Source: Reticulitermes speratus (Eukaryota; Arthropoda; Insecta; Blattodea; Rhinotermitidae). Taken from it: a stretch of DNA of 64,000 nt. A program made the translations under genes and the position numbers. The stretch covers positions 6,934,001 to 6,998,000 of the forward strand of contig JAJKFL010000004.1 in NCBI GenBank assembly GCA_021186555.1. The letters are read 5' to 3'. This document shows positions 23,480 through 35,050 of this stretch, piece by piece. Numbering within the stretch: position 1 is the stretch's first letter; each line of letters starts with the position of its first letter. A model generated the notes under the pieces. That model was not told where the DNA came from and made no database searches. It saw only the letters and a program-made list of their open reading frames with translations.

Positions 23480-24024
23480 GCCGATCCCAGTGGCCGTGCG
23501 GTCTAAGGCGTGGGTCTTCGGCCGCTCGCTTACTAGGATCGTGGGTTCGAATCCCACTGGGGGCATGGATGTTTGTGTTGTGTTAGATGTATGGACGATA
23601 GCATGAAACATAAGGTGACATGCAGGACAAAAAGGACTTCAACAGTACAAATGGATCAAAGGGGAAAACCCAGGAATTAAAAAAAAAAATCCCACCGGGG
23701 GCATGGATGTTTGTGTTGTGTTTGTTGTAAGGACGGTAGCATGGAACGTAAAGTGACATGAAGGACGAAAGGATTTAAACAGTACAAAAATGGATCAAAG
23801 GGAAAAACCCCGGACAGACAAAAAAAATCCCACCGGGGGCATGGATGTCTGTCTGTTGTGAGTGTTGTGTGTTGTCAGATAGAGGTCTCTGCGACGGGCT
23901 GGTCCCTCGTCCAGGGGAGTCCTACTTACTGTGGTGTGTCTAAAAGTGTGATCGTGAAGCCTCGAAAATTGAGGCGGCCTAGGCCCCCAAGGGGCTGTCG
24001 AGCCATTGGAAAAAAATACATATA
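23480..24024 (+). mobile_element. trimeric SINE A
   Basis: A head with B box GGTTCGAATCC is followed by two successive middle segments (about 23560-23690 and 23691-23829), each ending in an A-rich run and restarting at CCCACCGGGGGCATGGATGT, then one final body and A tail. Near-identical TATAAATAATT and TATAAAAATAATT flank it. The step-wise structure suggests repeated growth at the same junction. Confidence 0.8.
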
Positions 24025-24138
24025 TATAAAAATAATTATTTTCGAATAATCAGTGTAATTTAAACTAGAGTATCTTATTATACCTACATTTCAAATATTT
24101 TCTTAATAAATACACTACTCCTTCTGTCATCCAGACTA

Positions 24139-24404
24139 TACTAGTGGAGGGGTGGTCCGGGTTACCTGGGAATCCGGACCACCGAGGGGAAACTCCGTAG
24201 TATAGGCAACATACAAAATATCGTCACTCCGAGCTAAGGTAAAATTACTTAAAGCGGAAATACTGTGCTAAGAATATGTGATGATGATGATGGTGATGAT
24301 GGTGATGACAATAATAACAATAAATAATAAATAGTTGGCCCAAAATTGTCCAGACCACCCTGGGATCCAGATTACCGGGGATCCGGATTACCGAAGTACC
24401 ACTG
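24139..24404. mobile_element. Tigger-like MITE
   Basis: The left end (AGTGGAGGGGTGGTCCGG, then repeated AATCCGGACC-like boxes) and the right end (ATCCGGATTACCGAAGTACC, then ACTG) are imperfect inverted repeats built from GGT.ATCCGG units. The interior holds a short GATGGT repeat and no coding frame. Confidence 0.5.
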
Positions 24405-25434
24405 TGCTTTTAAACAATATTTCGATAACGCTACGCACTTCGACACAGTCGTGACATCTTAAGGCATGCAGGCAAGTTATTCATAATGCAAAGTATTTCA
24501 GCTAACACAACATTCATTAGCATGCTTTTATTTTGTATAAACTCGGATAAATATTTCGGTTCGAAGGATTTGAAGCCGAAACTTGCAGCCGAGTTGACGC
24601 AAAATAAAAATTGTATTTATGTTGTTTTAGATGGAACATTGGTTTAATGAGAATAATGCAAAGCAGGGGCGTTATTCATAAAATCGATGTTATCTAAATA
24701 ATGTACATGATCTGAGTGTTTAAGAATTATTAAATTTTTACACCTTACGATTATTGTGTAATATCCACAGGTCTTTATGTGTAGCAGCGGATTAATTGCT
24801 TTAGCAGTTTAATGGTGACATTTCCGGTGTCTATAGCCTACTGTGCTATACACATTGTTAAGGTGTTGTCATCTCGCGGAATATTTTCGGTTATGCAGAA
24901 AAATGTGCACAGAACATAAACGATTGCATAGATGGTTACCTCTAATAGTGTGCTATATTAATCCTTTTGTTGTCCGAATTAAAAATATTTCATTGTTGGT
25001 TTCTTCCTCTTGTCTTCTCAATTTTCGGTAACACTTTATATTGTTGAGTGTGTTGCTTTGTTGACGTGTGTGGGTGTGGTTGTGCTGCTTGCCTACGTCA
25101 CAGTGTGTTTGAATAAGATCTAAATTCTAGATATTTCCGTAATACCATTCGATATCGAGGAGACAGGCATTGATATCATTTTACACAATTATAAGTAGAA
25201 AGTGATGGGCTCTTAGTGTTACTTCTAACACGGAACTGAACTCAGTTTTCGAGACACCGTCTCCCGTGGCCGGCTCAAACCTTTTTTTTTTACGTCCGAA
25301 CGAAGCTTAGGCCTGCCCCCGTCCAGTCATGCTCAACCTCATATCATATGACTGCACACTTACGATGTAAAGTAGTTGTAATGACAGACTTCCTAGTCAG
25401 ATTTGATATTGTACGTTTTCCGTCTAATGTTATA

Positions 25435-25436
<2 letters not shown>

Positions 25437-25472
<36 letters not shown>
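25437..25472. repeat. TA microsatellite, left of a SINE A
   Basis: (TA)n; the partner tract is at 25743-25772 across the SINE. Confidence 0.9.
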
Positions 25473-25481
<9 letters not shown>

Positions 25482-25742
25482 TTTTCCTATGGCTCGACAG
25501 CCCTAATGGGCCTGGGCCTCCTCGTTTCGTCGAGGTTTCACGATCACACACATTTGAGACACACTACAGTCGGTAGGACTCCTCTGGACGAGGGATCAGC
25601 TTGTCGCAGAGACCTCTACCTGACAACACACAGCACTTACAACAGACAGACATCCATGCTCCCGGTGGGATTCGAACCCACGATCCTAGTAAGCGAGAGG
25701 CCGAAGACCCACGCCTTAGACCGCACGGCCACTGGGATCGGC
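25473..25742 (-). mobile_element. SINE A inserted in a TA microsatellite
   Basis: A full-length single-unit copy with head (B box at about 25668-25680) and a T-run at its tail end. It lies inside a (TA)n tract: 25437-25472 on one side and 25743-25772 on the other, so the target duplication merges with the microsatellite. Confidence 0.85.
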
Positions 25743-25743
25743 G

Positions 25744-25778
<35 letters not shown>

Positions 25779-25779
<1 letters not shown>

Positions 25780-26300
25780 TATTTATTTCCAACTAATTGC
25801 ACAGCTGTTGGTTAACGTGAAATCTATTAATTTTCCAACGTGTTTCGCCTAATAATAATAATAATAATAATAGCCATCCACAGGCAGAAACATTGACACA
25901 AAAGAGCATTTAATAAAGTTTATTTGACAAAGGGACACCCTGTACTGACTGTTTTTGTCAAATATATGTCATTTGTACTATACTGGACTATGCTCCATTT
26001 AGGATCGAAGAGTACGTTTTACTTTTAGATGTTTTGATGCGACGGAAATACACAAATATATTGTGCAGTTTTAACCTAATTGTAATAACTGTTTAAACTC
26101 AAATATTGATAACTCAACTTTTCACTTTACGATGTACCAGTTACCAAGTACAACTGAGAAAGATATGTTTTAGTATTAAATACTCCTTTGCGTCAACGTT
26201 TCTCCCAGAGGATGGCTATTTTTATTAGCCGAAATGTGTTAGAGGTTTAATAAATTGTATGTTAACCAACGGTTGTGAAGTTAGTTGGAAATATATTTCT
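25779..26300. mobile_element. inverted-repeat element with decayed hammerhead-like motifs
   Basis: The ends TTATTTCCAACTAATTGCAC and GAAGTTAGTTGGAAATATAT are inverted, with GTTGGTTAAC and GTTAACCAAC inside them. Both arms hold a GGCTATT..TTAG(G/C)C stem next to CGAAAC or CGAAAT. The left arm carries an ATA/AAT repeat in the loop. Confidence 0.65.
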
Positions 26301-26320
26301 TAATCACTTTTGCGGAGTCA

Positions 26321-26614
26321 AGGTAAAGGTAAGGTAAAGTTCTCCCTAGAACGGGCCATGAAGGCCCAGAGGGGGAGTAGGGGTATAGCTCTACTCTTTT
26401 TTTAACCCTGGCACTACATAAGGGTGGGTGGTCAACTCCACGTCCCGGCCGCTTTACCCCCGGGAAAGAGACCCGGTAGCCATTGTACAGGAGGCTGGGT
26501 GGGCCCCAGTGCCTGTCTGGACGGGTGCAGAAAATCTCGTCCCCACCAGGATTTGATCCCCGGACCGTCCAGCCCGTAGCGAGTCGCTATACCGACTACG
26601 CTATCCCGGCCCAC
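26321..26614 (-). mobile_element. SINE B, full length
   Basis: Complete from the head (GGGCCGGGATAGCGTAGTCGG in sense, shortened here to the first 20: GGGCCGGGATAGCGTAGTCG) to the tail. The tail begins GGTAAAGGTAAGGTAAAG on the plus strand, a short GGTAAA repeat typical of this family. Confidence 0.8.
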
Positions 26615-27701
26615 CTTTTGGGGCGGTACAGTCGTCAAAGTACTTTTTTTTCCGACTACCAAACATTTCCCTCCAAATTTTGTCGACCTAGGCGACGCCT
26701 AGTTCTCCTAGTGAGTTTAACCAGCCCTAGAATTACCTGTACATTGTTATTCAAAATAATTTTGGTCAGGAGATACCTGAACGTGAATCCTGTTGCTTTT
26801 CGATGTCACAGAGGACGTACAAACTGTAAGTTAACCCGTTTATACACCAGTTTCATGCAAGTAGTAGGCCCGTATGTATATATATATAAATTTTAGTTCC
26901 TACCGTGCAGGAAACATGTCTGTTTATTGCGAAGACTAACTCTTTAATGCGTGTAAGGAAACAGTTGCTGTGTGTTGTGCGAATTATACACTCTGTGGGC
27001 AAAATACAGAATATTTTGTATTAAGCCTTTAAATACCAAACGCAATCCGTTTTATATAAGGACTCAGTTCGTACCGCGCAGTAAACACACTTTGTCTCTG
27101 TTATAAAAACCAATAATTTAATTATGTATAAGATAAACGTTTTTGTTTCTTCTCAGATCCACACAAAACATAAACGCAATGTCAGTACAATGTAGAATTT
27201 TTCAGTGTTAAACCAGGTGCTGCTACGTAAAGTACCCGCTAGGATTTAAAAGTTTAAAGAAGGTGGTGTATAGGCGTATATAGTTACAGATGTGATTTAA
27301 ATGATTTAAAACAAAGCATAACGAAGTATTTGCGCTGCATCCTTACGGTGTTCTTAACATAGACATTAATAGAAATTGTTGCAAGTATGTGGATAAATGG
27401 CTTAGAGGGGTTTATACCCTTTTTCAGTCAATTTCATTCCATTAGTCGGCGATTATGCTGGGCAGCATTGTGTTGGCTGCGGGAGCAAGGGGTTTAAGAC
27501 CGTTGTCTGTGGGGATGAGATCCTCTCTGAGGAGAAATTTATCGTGAGTTGTTCCGGGTAATTGGAAGTGCTTGGCACTATTGAGTGGTAATCTGAGGCA
27601 CTTTATATTGTATGGAAACCCAAGCTGCAGTCTGTGCTTAGACCTCTGGGGTTCACACAATAGAGCAGATCGTGCAAACAGGCTAATGTATGACAAGTGT
27701 T
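26615..27701. other. unassigned DNA
   Basis: No supported feature. 28091-28511, 28713-29042 and 29694-30178 are likewise empty of anything I can name. Confidence 0.35.
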
Positions 27702-27747
27702 GTAGGCGCGCTCGCAAAATTGCGAACAGCGACTTTTAGCTTCGTCA

Positions 27748-27780
<33 letters not shown>

Positions 27781-28090
27781 GTCCGTCCATCTGTCTGTCT
27801 GTCCGTCCGCATGGAACACCTCGGCTCCCATTTGACGGATTTTCATGAAATTTGATACTTGGGTATTTTCCGAAAGTCTATAGAGAAAATTCAAGTTTCA
27901 TTAAAATCTGACAAGAATAACGGGCACTTTACTTGAACATCTGTGCACATTTATGATAATATCTCGCTCAGTTCTTCTTAGAGTGAGAAGTGTTTCAGAA
28001 AAAGCAGAAAAATTCAAGACACACATTTTATGTTCAATAACTTTTCCCCCCGAAAATCGTGCCATTCATGAGATAATGTGGAGAAATATG
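27702..28090 (+). repeat. family J repeat with CTGT microsatellite
   Basis: Begins AGGCGCGCTCGCAAAATTGC, then TTCGTCATGTCTGTC expanded into a (CTGT)n tract (27739-27812), then AATTCAAGTTTCATTAAAAT and ACGGGCACTTTAC. No coding frame survives; the family's origin is unknown to me. Confidence 0.7.
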
Positions 28091-28511
28091 GTAAAACTGA
28101 ATTTAAATGGAGTGTCCTGAAATGTAATATTCAGCGTCTTTATTAAAATTTGTTACTTATATTTAAATTTTAGTCCAAATTGGACAACTCTGACTGCTGT
28201 TCTATATGAACAGAAAAATATGTTTTAATAGACAAATTTCAATAACATTTATTAACATTGAAAAACTTGAGACATAATTTCAGAGTTTAATACGTATGGT
28301 AACATGTACAGTTTACACTATATAACACTTCGATACAACGTACATAGTTATAAGCATCGAAACGCTTGTGTTGAGCTGAGCGTTATATAGTGCAAAGCAG
28401 TTGGTAGTCGAAATGTACCTACATCTTTCGAAGGCACACGACAGGTAAGATATAAAGTCCCTAAGGTTAGGTACATTTTGCGTGTAACTGTTTGCGGGGT
28501 CGTGACTATTT

Positions 28512-28712
28512 TGGCGGTGGCTGCGCGGTGTAAGGCGTGGGCCTGCGGCTGCTCGCTTGCTGGGATTGCGGGTTCGAATCCCGCCGGGGGCATGGATGTC
28601 TCTTCCTTGTGAGTGTTGTGTGTTGTCAGGTAGAGTTCTCTGCGTCGAGCTGATCACTCGTCCAGAGGAGTCCTACTGTGTGTGTGTCTGTGTGTCATTG
28701 AGTGTGATCAGG
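28512..28712 (+). mobile_element. SINE A, truncated at both ends
   Basis: Contains the B box GGTTCGAATCC and the body up to GTGTGATCAGG, but lacks the first bases of the head and the A-rich tail. Confidence 0.8.
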
Positions 28713-29042
28713 TGCAACAATAACCTCTACACCTAAAATGAGTAGTAGAAGAGGTCAGACCAAGAAAGAAAGGAAGACTCGTTCGACGATATACAATACA
28801 AGCTTCTGACAACGTGGTCAAATAACGCAGAAGTGACTGAATTGCCCATGAAACAATAAATGAAACTGCTTGTATGTTTTTAGACATATTCGAAAAGTGA
28901 CTACGATAGGCTGTTCGTGTTCTTACATCTATTGCTTTTAGGCCTACTAGTTTTGTGGCTGTACTATTGTCTATGTACACTTATATACAGTGTGGGCAGA
29001 AGAGTTGGGGGGAGGGGTGGGGTGGGTTGGGCTCTATAATGA

Positions 29043-29693
29043 TTTTGTTCAGCATAGATCAGTATGTTCAGCATAGATCAGTATGTTCAGCATAGATAAG
29101 TATGCTCAGCATACATAATTATGTTCAGCATAGATCAGTATGCTCAGCATACATCATTATGTTCAGCTTAGAACAGTACGTTCAGCATAGATCAGTATGT
29201 TCAGCATAGATTAGTATGTTCAGCATAGATCAGTATATTCAGCATAGATCAGTACGTTCAGCATAGATCAGTATGTTCAGCATAAATCAGTATGTTCAGC
29301 ATAAATCAGTATGTTCAGCATAGATCAGTATGCTCAGCATACATAATTATGTTCAGCATAGATCAGTATGCTCAGCATACATCATTATGTTCAGCATAGA
29401 ACAGTACGTTCAGCATAGATCAGTATGTTCAGCATAGATTAGTATGTTCAGCATAGATCAGTATATTCATCATAGATCAGTACGTTCAGCATAGATCAGT
29501 ATGTTCAGCATAAATCAGTATGTTCAGCATAAATCAGTATGTTCAGCATAGATCAGTATGCTCAGCATACATCATTATGTTCACGCTAGATCAGTATCTT
29601 CAGCATAGATCAGTATGTTCAGCATAGATCAGTATATTCAGCATAGATTAGTACGTTCAGCATAGATCAGTATGTTCAGCATAAATCAGTATA
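29043..29693. repeat. 19-bp satellite, about 34 copies
   Basis: The unit is GTTCAGCATAGATCAGTAT. Variants (CTCAGCATACATCATTAT, AACAGTACG) recur in the same order, giving a higher-order period of roughly 260 bp. Confidence 0.92.
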
Positions 29694-30178
29694 TTTCCTT
29701 ACGACCTTGCTTTATGCTATCTGCAGGCTGCTTTGTACATTCTTTTGTTTCTGCGTACTGTAGCATAGAAGTCAGGGTTTGGTAGCATATAGACGAAGAG
29801 AAAAGAGATGCTGAAGTGCTATTCCTATTTGTATTGAATTTCCTCCCATACCCTTAGCAGCGTCAGTAGTGCTAAATGGAACACATCTCCTTTTATTGTT
29901 ATTGTGCATGTAGCGAATACAGGTCTAGATATATTTATACGTTTTATCTAAACGCCTCTTCCTATTTTTATTTACAAAAGGGGGTAAAATCAAGAGAAGA
30001 GATGGAAATGGTACTTAAATTACAGAGGCGAGCAGAATAGGTGTTGCTATGTAGAAGACGTGTTCACAAGGACGGTCCTCGTGGAGCTTCTCGTACTGTT
30101 CAGTGAAGTTCAGCTTTCAGCTTGGTGACTGGCCATAACTTCAAACAACAGCGTTTCCGATTCCTTTCCAGCAATATA

Positions 30179-30410
30179 TACAGGGCGTACGCAAAAGAAT
30201 GGTGCGGTTTCAAAAGTGAATCGTGTGTCTGATGAAAACATTGAAAGAGTGCGTGAGGCGTTTCAGCGAAGTCCCCGCAAGTCAGTGGCTACAGGAAGCA
30301 GGGAATTGGGCATGCCAAAAATGACGGTGTGGAAGGTGTTGCTAAGCGGCTATTTTTAAACATTTTTTATTCACTTTTGATACCGCACCATTCTTTTGTT
30401 ATGCCCTGTA
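30179..30410 (+). mobile_element. short mariner-type element with terminal inverted repeats and a relic HTH
   Basis: Terminal inverted repeats of about 29 bp (start TACAGGGCGTACGC, end inverted GCGTACGC-like TATGCCCTGTA) flank 232 bp, with TA-rich target sequence on both sides. Between them a 48-codon frame (30213-30359) encodes a helix-turn-helix-like segment including FQRSPRKS and ELGMPKMTVWKVL. I associate this pattern with the N-terminal DUF4817/HTH region of insect mariner-like transposases. The catalytic domain is missing, so this is an internally deleted, non-autonomous copy. Confidence 0.65.
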
Positions 30411-30433
30411 TAATATATAATTTATTTATTTAT

Positions 30434-30687
30434 TTCCCCTTGGCGCGACAGCCCCTAGTGGGCCAGGCCTCTTCATTATCGAGGCTTCACGATCACACTC
30501 AGACACGCCACACATTTGGCACGACTCCCCTGGACGAATGATCGGCCCGTCACAGAGGCCTCTACCTGACAACACACAACACTCACAGGAGACAGACATT
30601 CATGCCCCGGCGGAATTCGAACCCGCAATCCCAGCAAGCGAATGGCCGCAGACCCACGCCTTAGACCGCGCGACCACTGGGATCGGC
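30434..30687 (-). mobile_element. SINE A, single unit
   Basis: Full tRNA-like head (GCCGATCCCAGTGG in sense) and body, with the tail at the TTATTTATTTATTTCCCC side. It sits about 25 bp from the mariner-type element at 30179-30410. Confidence 0.85.
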
Positions 30688-30871
30688 AGAAGGTTTATAC
30701 ATATATATATTAGCCTTAACATCCGGATTAATTTGGAGCGATCTTCATGTGTAAAATTTGTAGGCTTTCTTTGTGTTTTGCAGTGACTTAGTGCGTCTTC
30801 CGGGAAATCCATACGACGGGTGATTAACGATGAACTTTCATTTTAATTCTCGAAATCCTTTTGTGTATATA

Positions 30872-31112
30872 GAAGGTAAGGTACATTCCCCCCCGTGCTT
30901 AATTAAGCACATTGCTATGAAGATGTGTGGGGGAGCGGAGATGTAAATCCACGCATTATTAGGCTCGGCATTAGATGGATGCAAATGGTCAACTTCGCGA
31001 CACGGACGTTCTTCCCCTGGGTAAAGGAACCCCGGTACCCTTTGGATAGGAGGTTGGGTGGACCGCATGCAGGTCTGGATGCTTTAAGGAAGAGAAACAT
31101 CTCCGGCTTTGA
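30872..31112 (-). mobile_element. diverged SINE B relative
   Basis: Recognisable segments are GGTAAGGTACATTC, CTTCCCCTGGGTAAAGGAAC and GGAGGTTGGGTGGACC. The head is decayed. Confidence 0.5.
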
Positions 31113-31164
31113 GCCTGTATTGAAGATTTCACACTGTTGACACCGTGCATCTTCGTCATATAAA

Positions 31165-31355
31165 TAAGTTATAAACCAACTGATGCACACTAAAACACTT
31201 TTAAGTAGCTTTATTATAAAATTGTTAAATGTACCCTACACGTGTTTCGATCCTGATGATGATCCTAGGATCGAAACACTGTAGGGGTACAATTTAACAT
31301 TTATAATAAAGCTACTAAAAGTGGATTTAGTGTGCATCTGTTGGTTATAACTTAA
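31165..31355. mobile_element. palindromic element with hammerhead-like core
   Basis: Arms of about 85 bp (TTATAACCAAC-type ends, GTAGCTTTATTATAAA..) flank CTGATGA (31255-31261), the stem GATC/GATC, GAAAC (31275-31279) and GTA (31283-31285). Confidence 0.7.
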
Positions 31356-32418
31356 TTTAATCTGTATTGAAGATGTTAACTTGTAGACCAAAATATATAT
31401 GGGCGACTATAAATAAGAATAAATTAAATGAAGATTGTTTGGACCGTCAAATGAAACTGTAAAGAAGATTATATCGTAAATACAGTTGATCTCAACTTTA
31501 CAAGTAAGTGTAAAAATTGGTAAGCGAAATACGTAACATTATACAAATACATTATAAAATGTGTCACATCAATACTATGAGAATGACAGTAAAACAAAGC
31601 TGTGATTGACGTTGTTTTGATTTCCGTAATATTTTGCATAGGTTTGTTAACCTCTACTGTGACTGACAGACAAAACAACAACAACAACGTGCTACATGAA
31701 CAACTGTTTTGAAATATTAATTCCTGTACACATAGAGGACTTCACATCCATGAATATAGATGGCTGCTTTACACTTCCCCTTACGATTATGCAGACCGCC
31801 ATAATATCCCCCCTGTTCATACAAACTTGCCACCCAGACAGAACCCTCTTATAAACCGTACCCAAAATCGCGGAAAACAATCACAGCTAATTTCTTTTTT
31901 CTGACTCATTCCCCTTTCTACCCTTAACACAACCACCAAGCAGACGCTACGAAATGATATACAGTCATTTGTTTAGAGGCCGGGGGGAAGGCATATTATA
32001 TTAGATAAAAAATCATTGGGTTCTGTTTTAACGGTACTTTAATTCAATCTTAGATAATCCAAAATTCATGACACCCATAATCCTGTCTCGCCGTATGATA
32101 TATTGGTGGTACTGCAGATTGCAGGCCGCTTTCGCTCCCTTCTGCATGGAACAATGTCATATCGGACAATTGGGATTGCCGTTAAGTGACCTGGTAATGC
32201 TTTGTTTGTGGAGAATGTATTTTATGATTATTTATTGATATATTTATATATTTTTCCTGTGCCAGGATCTTTAAGAAAGAATTTTGAGTTGTTCCTTTGT
32301 ATTATTTCCGTGGCAAGTAACAATTCATATGCAATACTAAAACGTCAGATGGTACAATTTTAAAATTTCTAACAGTGATATTCATTCCGCCTTTAATTTG
32401 ATTAAAACTGCTCAGTAA
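31356..32418. other. unassigned AT-rich DNA
   Basis: No gene or repeat recognised. 32950-34384 contains only the collapsed motif at 33445, a decayed SINE-like patch near 33060-33185 and a pyrimidine-rich stretch at 33540-33760. Confidence 0.35.
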
Positions 32419-32430
32419 GTATGTACAGTA

Positions 32431-32686
32431 GCCTATCTCAGTGGCCGCGCGGTCTAAGGCGTGGGTCTACAGCTGTTCGCTTGCTGGGATTGCGGGTTCG
32501 AATCCCACCGAGGGCATGGATGTCTGTCTCTTGTGAGTGTCGTGTGTTGTCAGGTAGAGGTATCTGCGACGGGCTGATCACTCGTCCAGAGGAGTCCTAC
32601 CGAATGTGGTGTGTCTAATGTATGTGATCGTGAAGCCTCGAAATGGGAAGGTCTAGGCTCCCTAGGGGCTGTTGAGCCATTTAAAA
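32431..32686 (+). mobile_element. SINE A, single unit with 12-bp target duplication
   Basis: Full-length copy with B box GGTTCGAATCC. GTATGTACAGTA (32419-32430) and GTATGTACGGTA (32689-32700) flank it. Confidence 0.85.
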
Positions 32687-32761
32687 ATGTATGTACGGTA
32701 AAGTATAATGAAAATGTAAACGATATATCTTCTTATAAGTTTTAAAACTTTCGCGGCGACA

Positions 32762-32949
32762 TGATTCAATATAGTCTTCTCGGGCGCACAGCCGCGTCAA
32801 TTCGTTTGAATACAACGTTTCGGGACTAGCTCCGTCCCATCCTCAGGCAAAACTGATCAGTTTTGCCTGAGGATGGGGATGGAGCTAGTCCCCGAAACGT
32901 TGTATTCAAACGAATTGACGCGGCTGTGCGCCCGAGAAGACTATATTGA
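32762..32949. mobile_element. near-perfect palindrome with the motif on both strands
   Basis: Two 94-bp arms meet at ACTGATCAGT (centre 32856/32857) with only a few differences. The plus strand has CTGAGGA (32867-32873), GAAAC (32894-32898), GTA (32902-32904). The minus strand has the same at 32840-32846, 32817-32821, 32811-32813. Confidence 0.8.
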
Positions 32950-33444
32950 TATATCTTCTTGTTGCCACTTAACGGAGCTTTATCATCTGCATAAGTTTGA
33001 GGCCCTACTTAGAATGGTAACCTGCCTCAAGCGACCACCAATATGAAGGCTGTTTGAATAGAAGGACTTCGGATTTGTACCAGTTTTGGGTCCGGTGTTT
33101 GTCCGGTCCGAATTTCAAACCCAGAAACATCGGATTATGAAACTAGATGCTAACCACTATAAAACATAGATCAGAAGTGTAGCCCTGTTATAGCCTAGTC
33201 AGTGGTTCACTGTGGTATAAACATCAACAGACAACACAGGGATATGACTCCTGTAGAATGAAGATGACAGCAGTGACACAGATGTCTGTCTGCACCTAAA
33301 GGTATAATTGTCAAGAAATGTAAAAATACCTGTAATTAATCTACACATTATACATTTTTAGCAATATTTAAATTGATAACATTGTATTATGGCTCCATAT
33401 ATGCACATCTTTGACAGCATTCATTTTAATTATTTAATTTGTTT

Positions 33445-33490
33445 TGTAAATGACCTCCCTGAGAGGCCGAAACACGTAGGAAGAGCATCA
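33445..33490 (+). ncRNA. collapsed hammerhead-like motif
   Basis: CCTCCCTGAGAGGCCGAAACACGTAGG (given here only as its parts CTGAGAG, GCCGAAAC, GTAGG) keeps both boxes but has lost stem II. Confidence 0.35.
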
Positions 33491-34384
33491 CTAACCCTCA
33501 TAGTCACAGACGTGGAAATGTAAAACCTTACAGAATATTTCTTTATTTTTTGACTTCTTTTATTTTTCCCCACTTTTTCTGGTTTTTTTTTATTTCTCAT
33601 GTTTTCATTCTACTCATACATCTTTGTCCTTGTTTCTTTTATTGTCAATTTATTCCCTTCTTCTGTTGTATTCTTGTTTCGTCTTTTCCTTTCTCTCTCT
33701 TTGTTTGTTTCCTTCTATCTCTTTGCTTGTTACGTCTCGTATTTACTTATACGTACTTTTCTGTATGTTCATTTCCAATAAACAATTGCCTTAGCAAACG
33801 ATAGATACTGTTTGTGTGCGTCCTCGCATTTTGTCTGTCGTTTCAGTTCACACGTATCAGGCACTTGTGTCACTGTTGCTTTCAGCGTGGCTGGGTGTGG
33901 GATTGGGAACATATATAGTAACATGTACCGCCACCAGGAGCAGCACCTCCGATGCATTGGAACTGCTTGCCTGCTGTTATGCGGGTTTGACTCCGAGCTG
34001 GCATTATTTCTCAGGTTATTTAACGCCGTGTTTTTTTCAGGTGCACAGCCTATTTAGCCTGGGTGAAGTGGGTGTCTGATATTGATAGGGGACAGGTACT
34101 GATTCGAGAGCAATAATGCGTGGCCCATTGCAAGGTTTCGTCCTAGTAATCGTCTAGAGTGCCTGAGTAAAACAAAATAAAATAAGTTTCGTTTCACATT
34201 GTGGTCTTCTGCTGCAGGAAACTATGTAGTCATACTTCGTGCTGTCATAACAGAGATAACGTCAAATGTTTTATTGTTTCTCTATTCTTGCCTTTTTCTT
34301 TCTTTGCTCCTTCTTTATCTCTCTTTATTTGTCTTCACATTTATCCACTTCTCGTGGAGCCGGGATATCCCAATCATTTTATTG

Positions 34385-35050
34385 ACTAGGGCATGGGCTG
34401 GGGTAAGAATATTAATTACGAGGAATATCAAGAAGTATCAGAATTTAAATATTTGGGCTCACTGGTTACTGACGATGATTATTGTGGTAAGGATGTCCGC
34501 GCATGAATGACATCAGGGACTCGATCTTACCAGACTCTCTCAAAAATTGTGAAATCAAGATATATATCAAAGCACACAAAACTAAAGTATATGCTACAGT
34601 GTTTATACTTACAGTGCTATATGGTTGTGAATCGTAGACAATAACAGAGCAAATGGAATCATCACTTAAGACATCGGAGCGGAAAATACTAAGAAAGGTA
34701 TATGGCTCAATAAAAGGTCAAAATGGCTGGAGAATTCGAACTAATGATGAATTGCAGGTTGTGTACAGAAAACCAAATATTGTAACAACAATAAAATTAA
34801 GAAGATTAGAATGGGCTGGTCATGTGGTAAGAATGTCTGATGATAGGACGGTAAAGAGAGTATTTGTGGGAAGCCAGATGGAAGAAGAAAAGCAGGCAGA
34901 CCAAAATTAAGGTGGTTAGACTCTACTGAGAATGATCTGAAATCAATGGGTGTCAAGAGACGGAGGAAGAAAGCAGAAGACAGATCTGTATGGGATATCG
35001 TTGTGAAGGAGGACTGGTTAAACTATAGGGACCGTATGCCAATGAAGAAG
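34385..35050 (+). pseudogene. non-LTR retrotransposon, reverse-transcriptase C-terminal region (family 1)
   Basis: Translated with frameshifts it gives the end of an RT ORF: YLQCYMVVNR-like (LLYGCE pattern), then KILRKVYG, LRRLEWAGHVVRMSDDR and a C-terminal tail with W..IV..DWLNYRDR. The thumb/C-terminal region of RTE/I-type elements has this LYG.E.WT ... L.WAGH..R order. The 5' part with the catalytic YxDD is absent. Confidence 0.8.
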
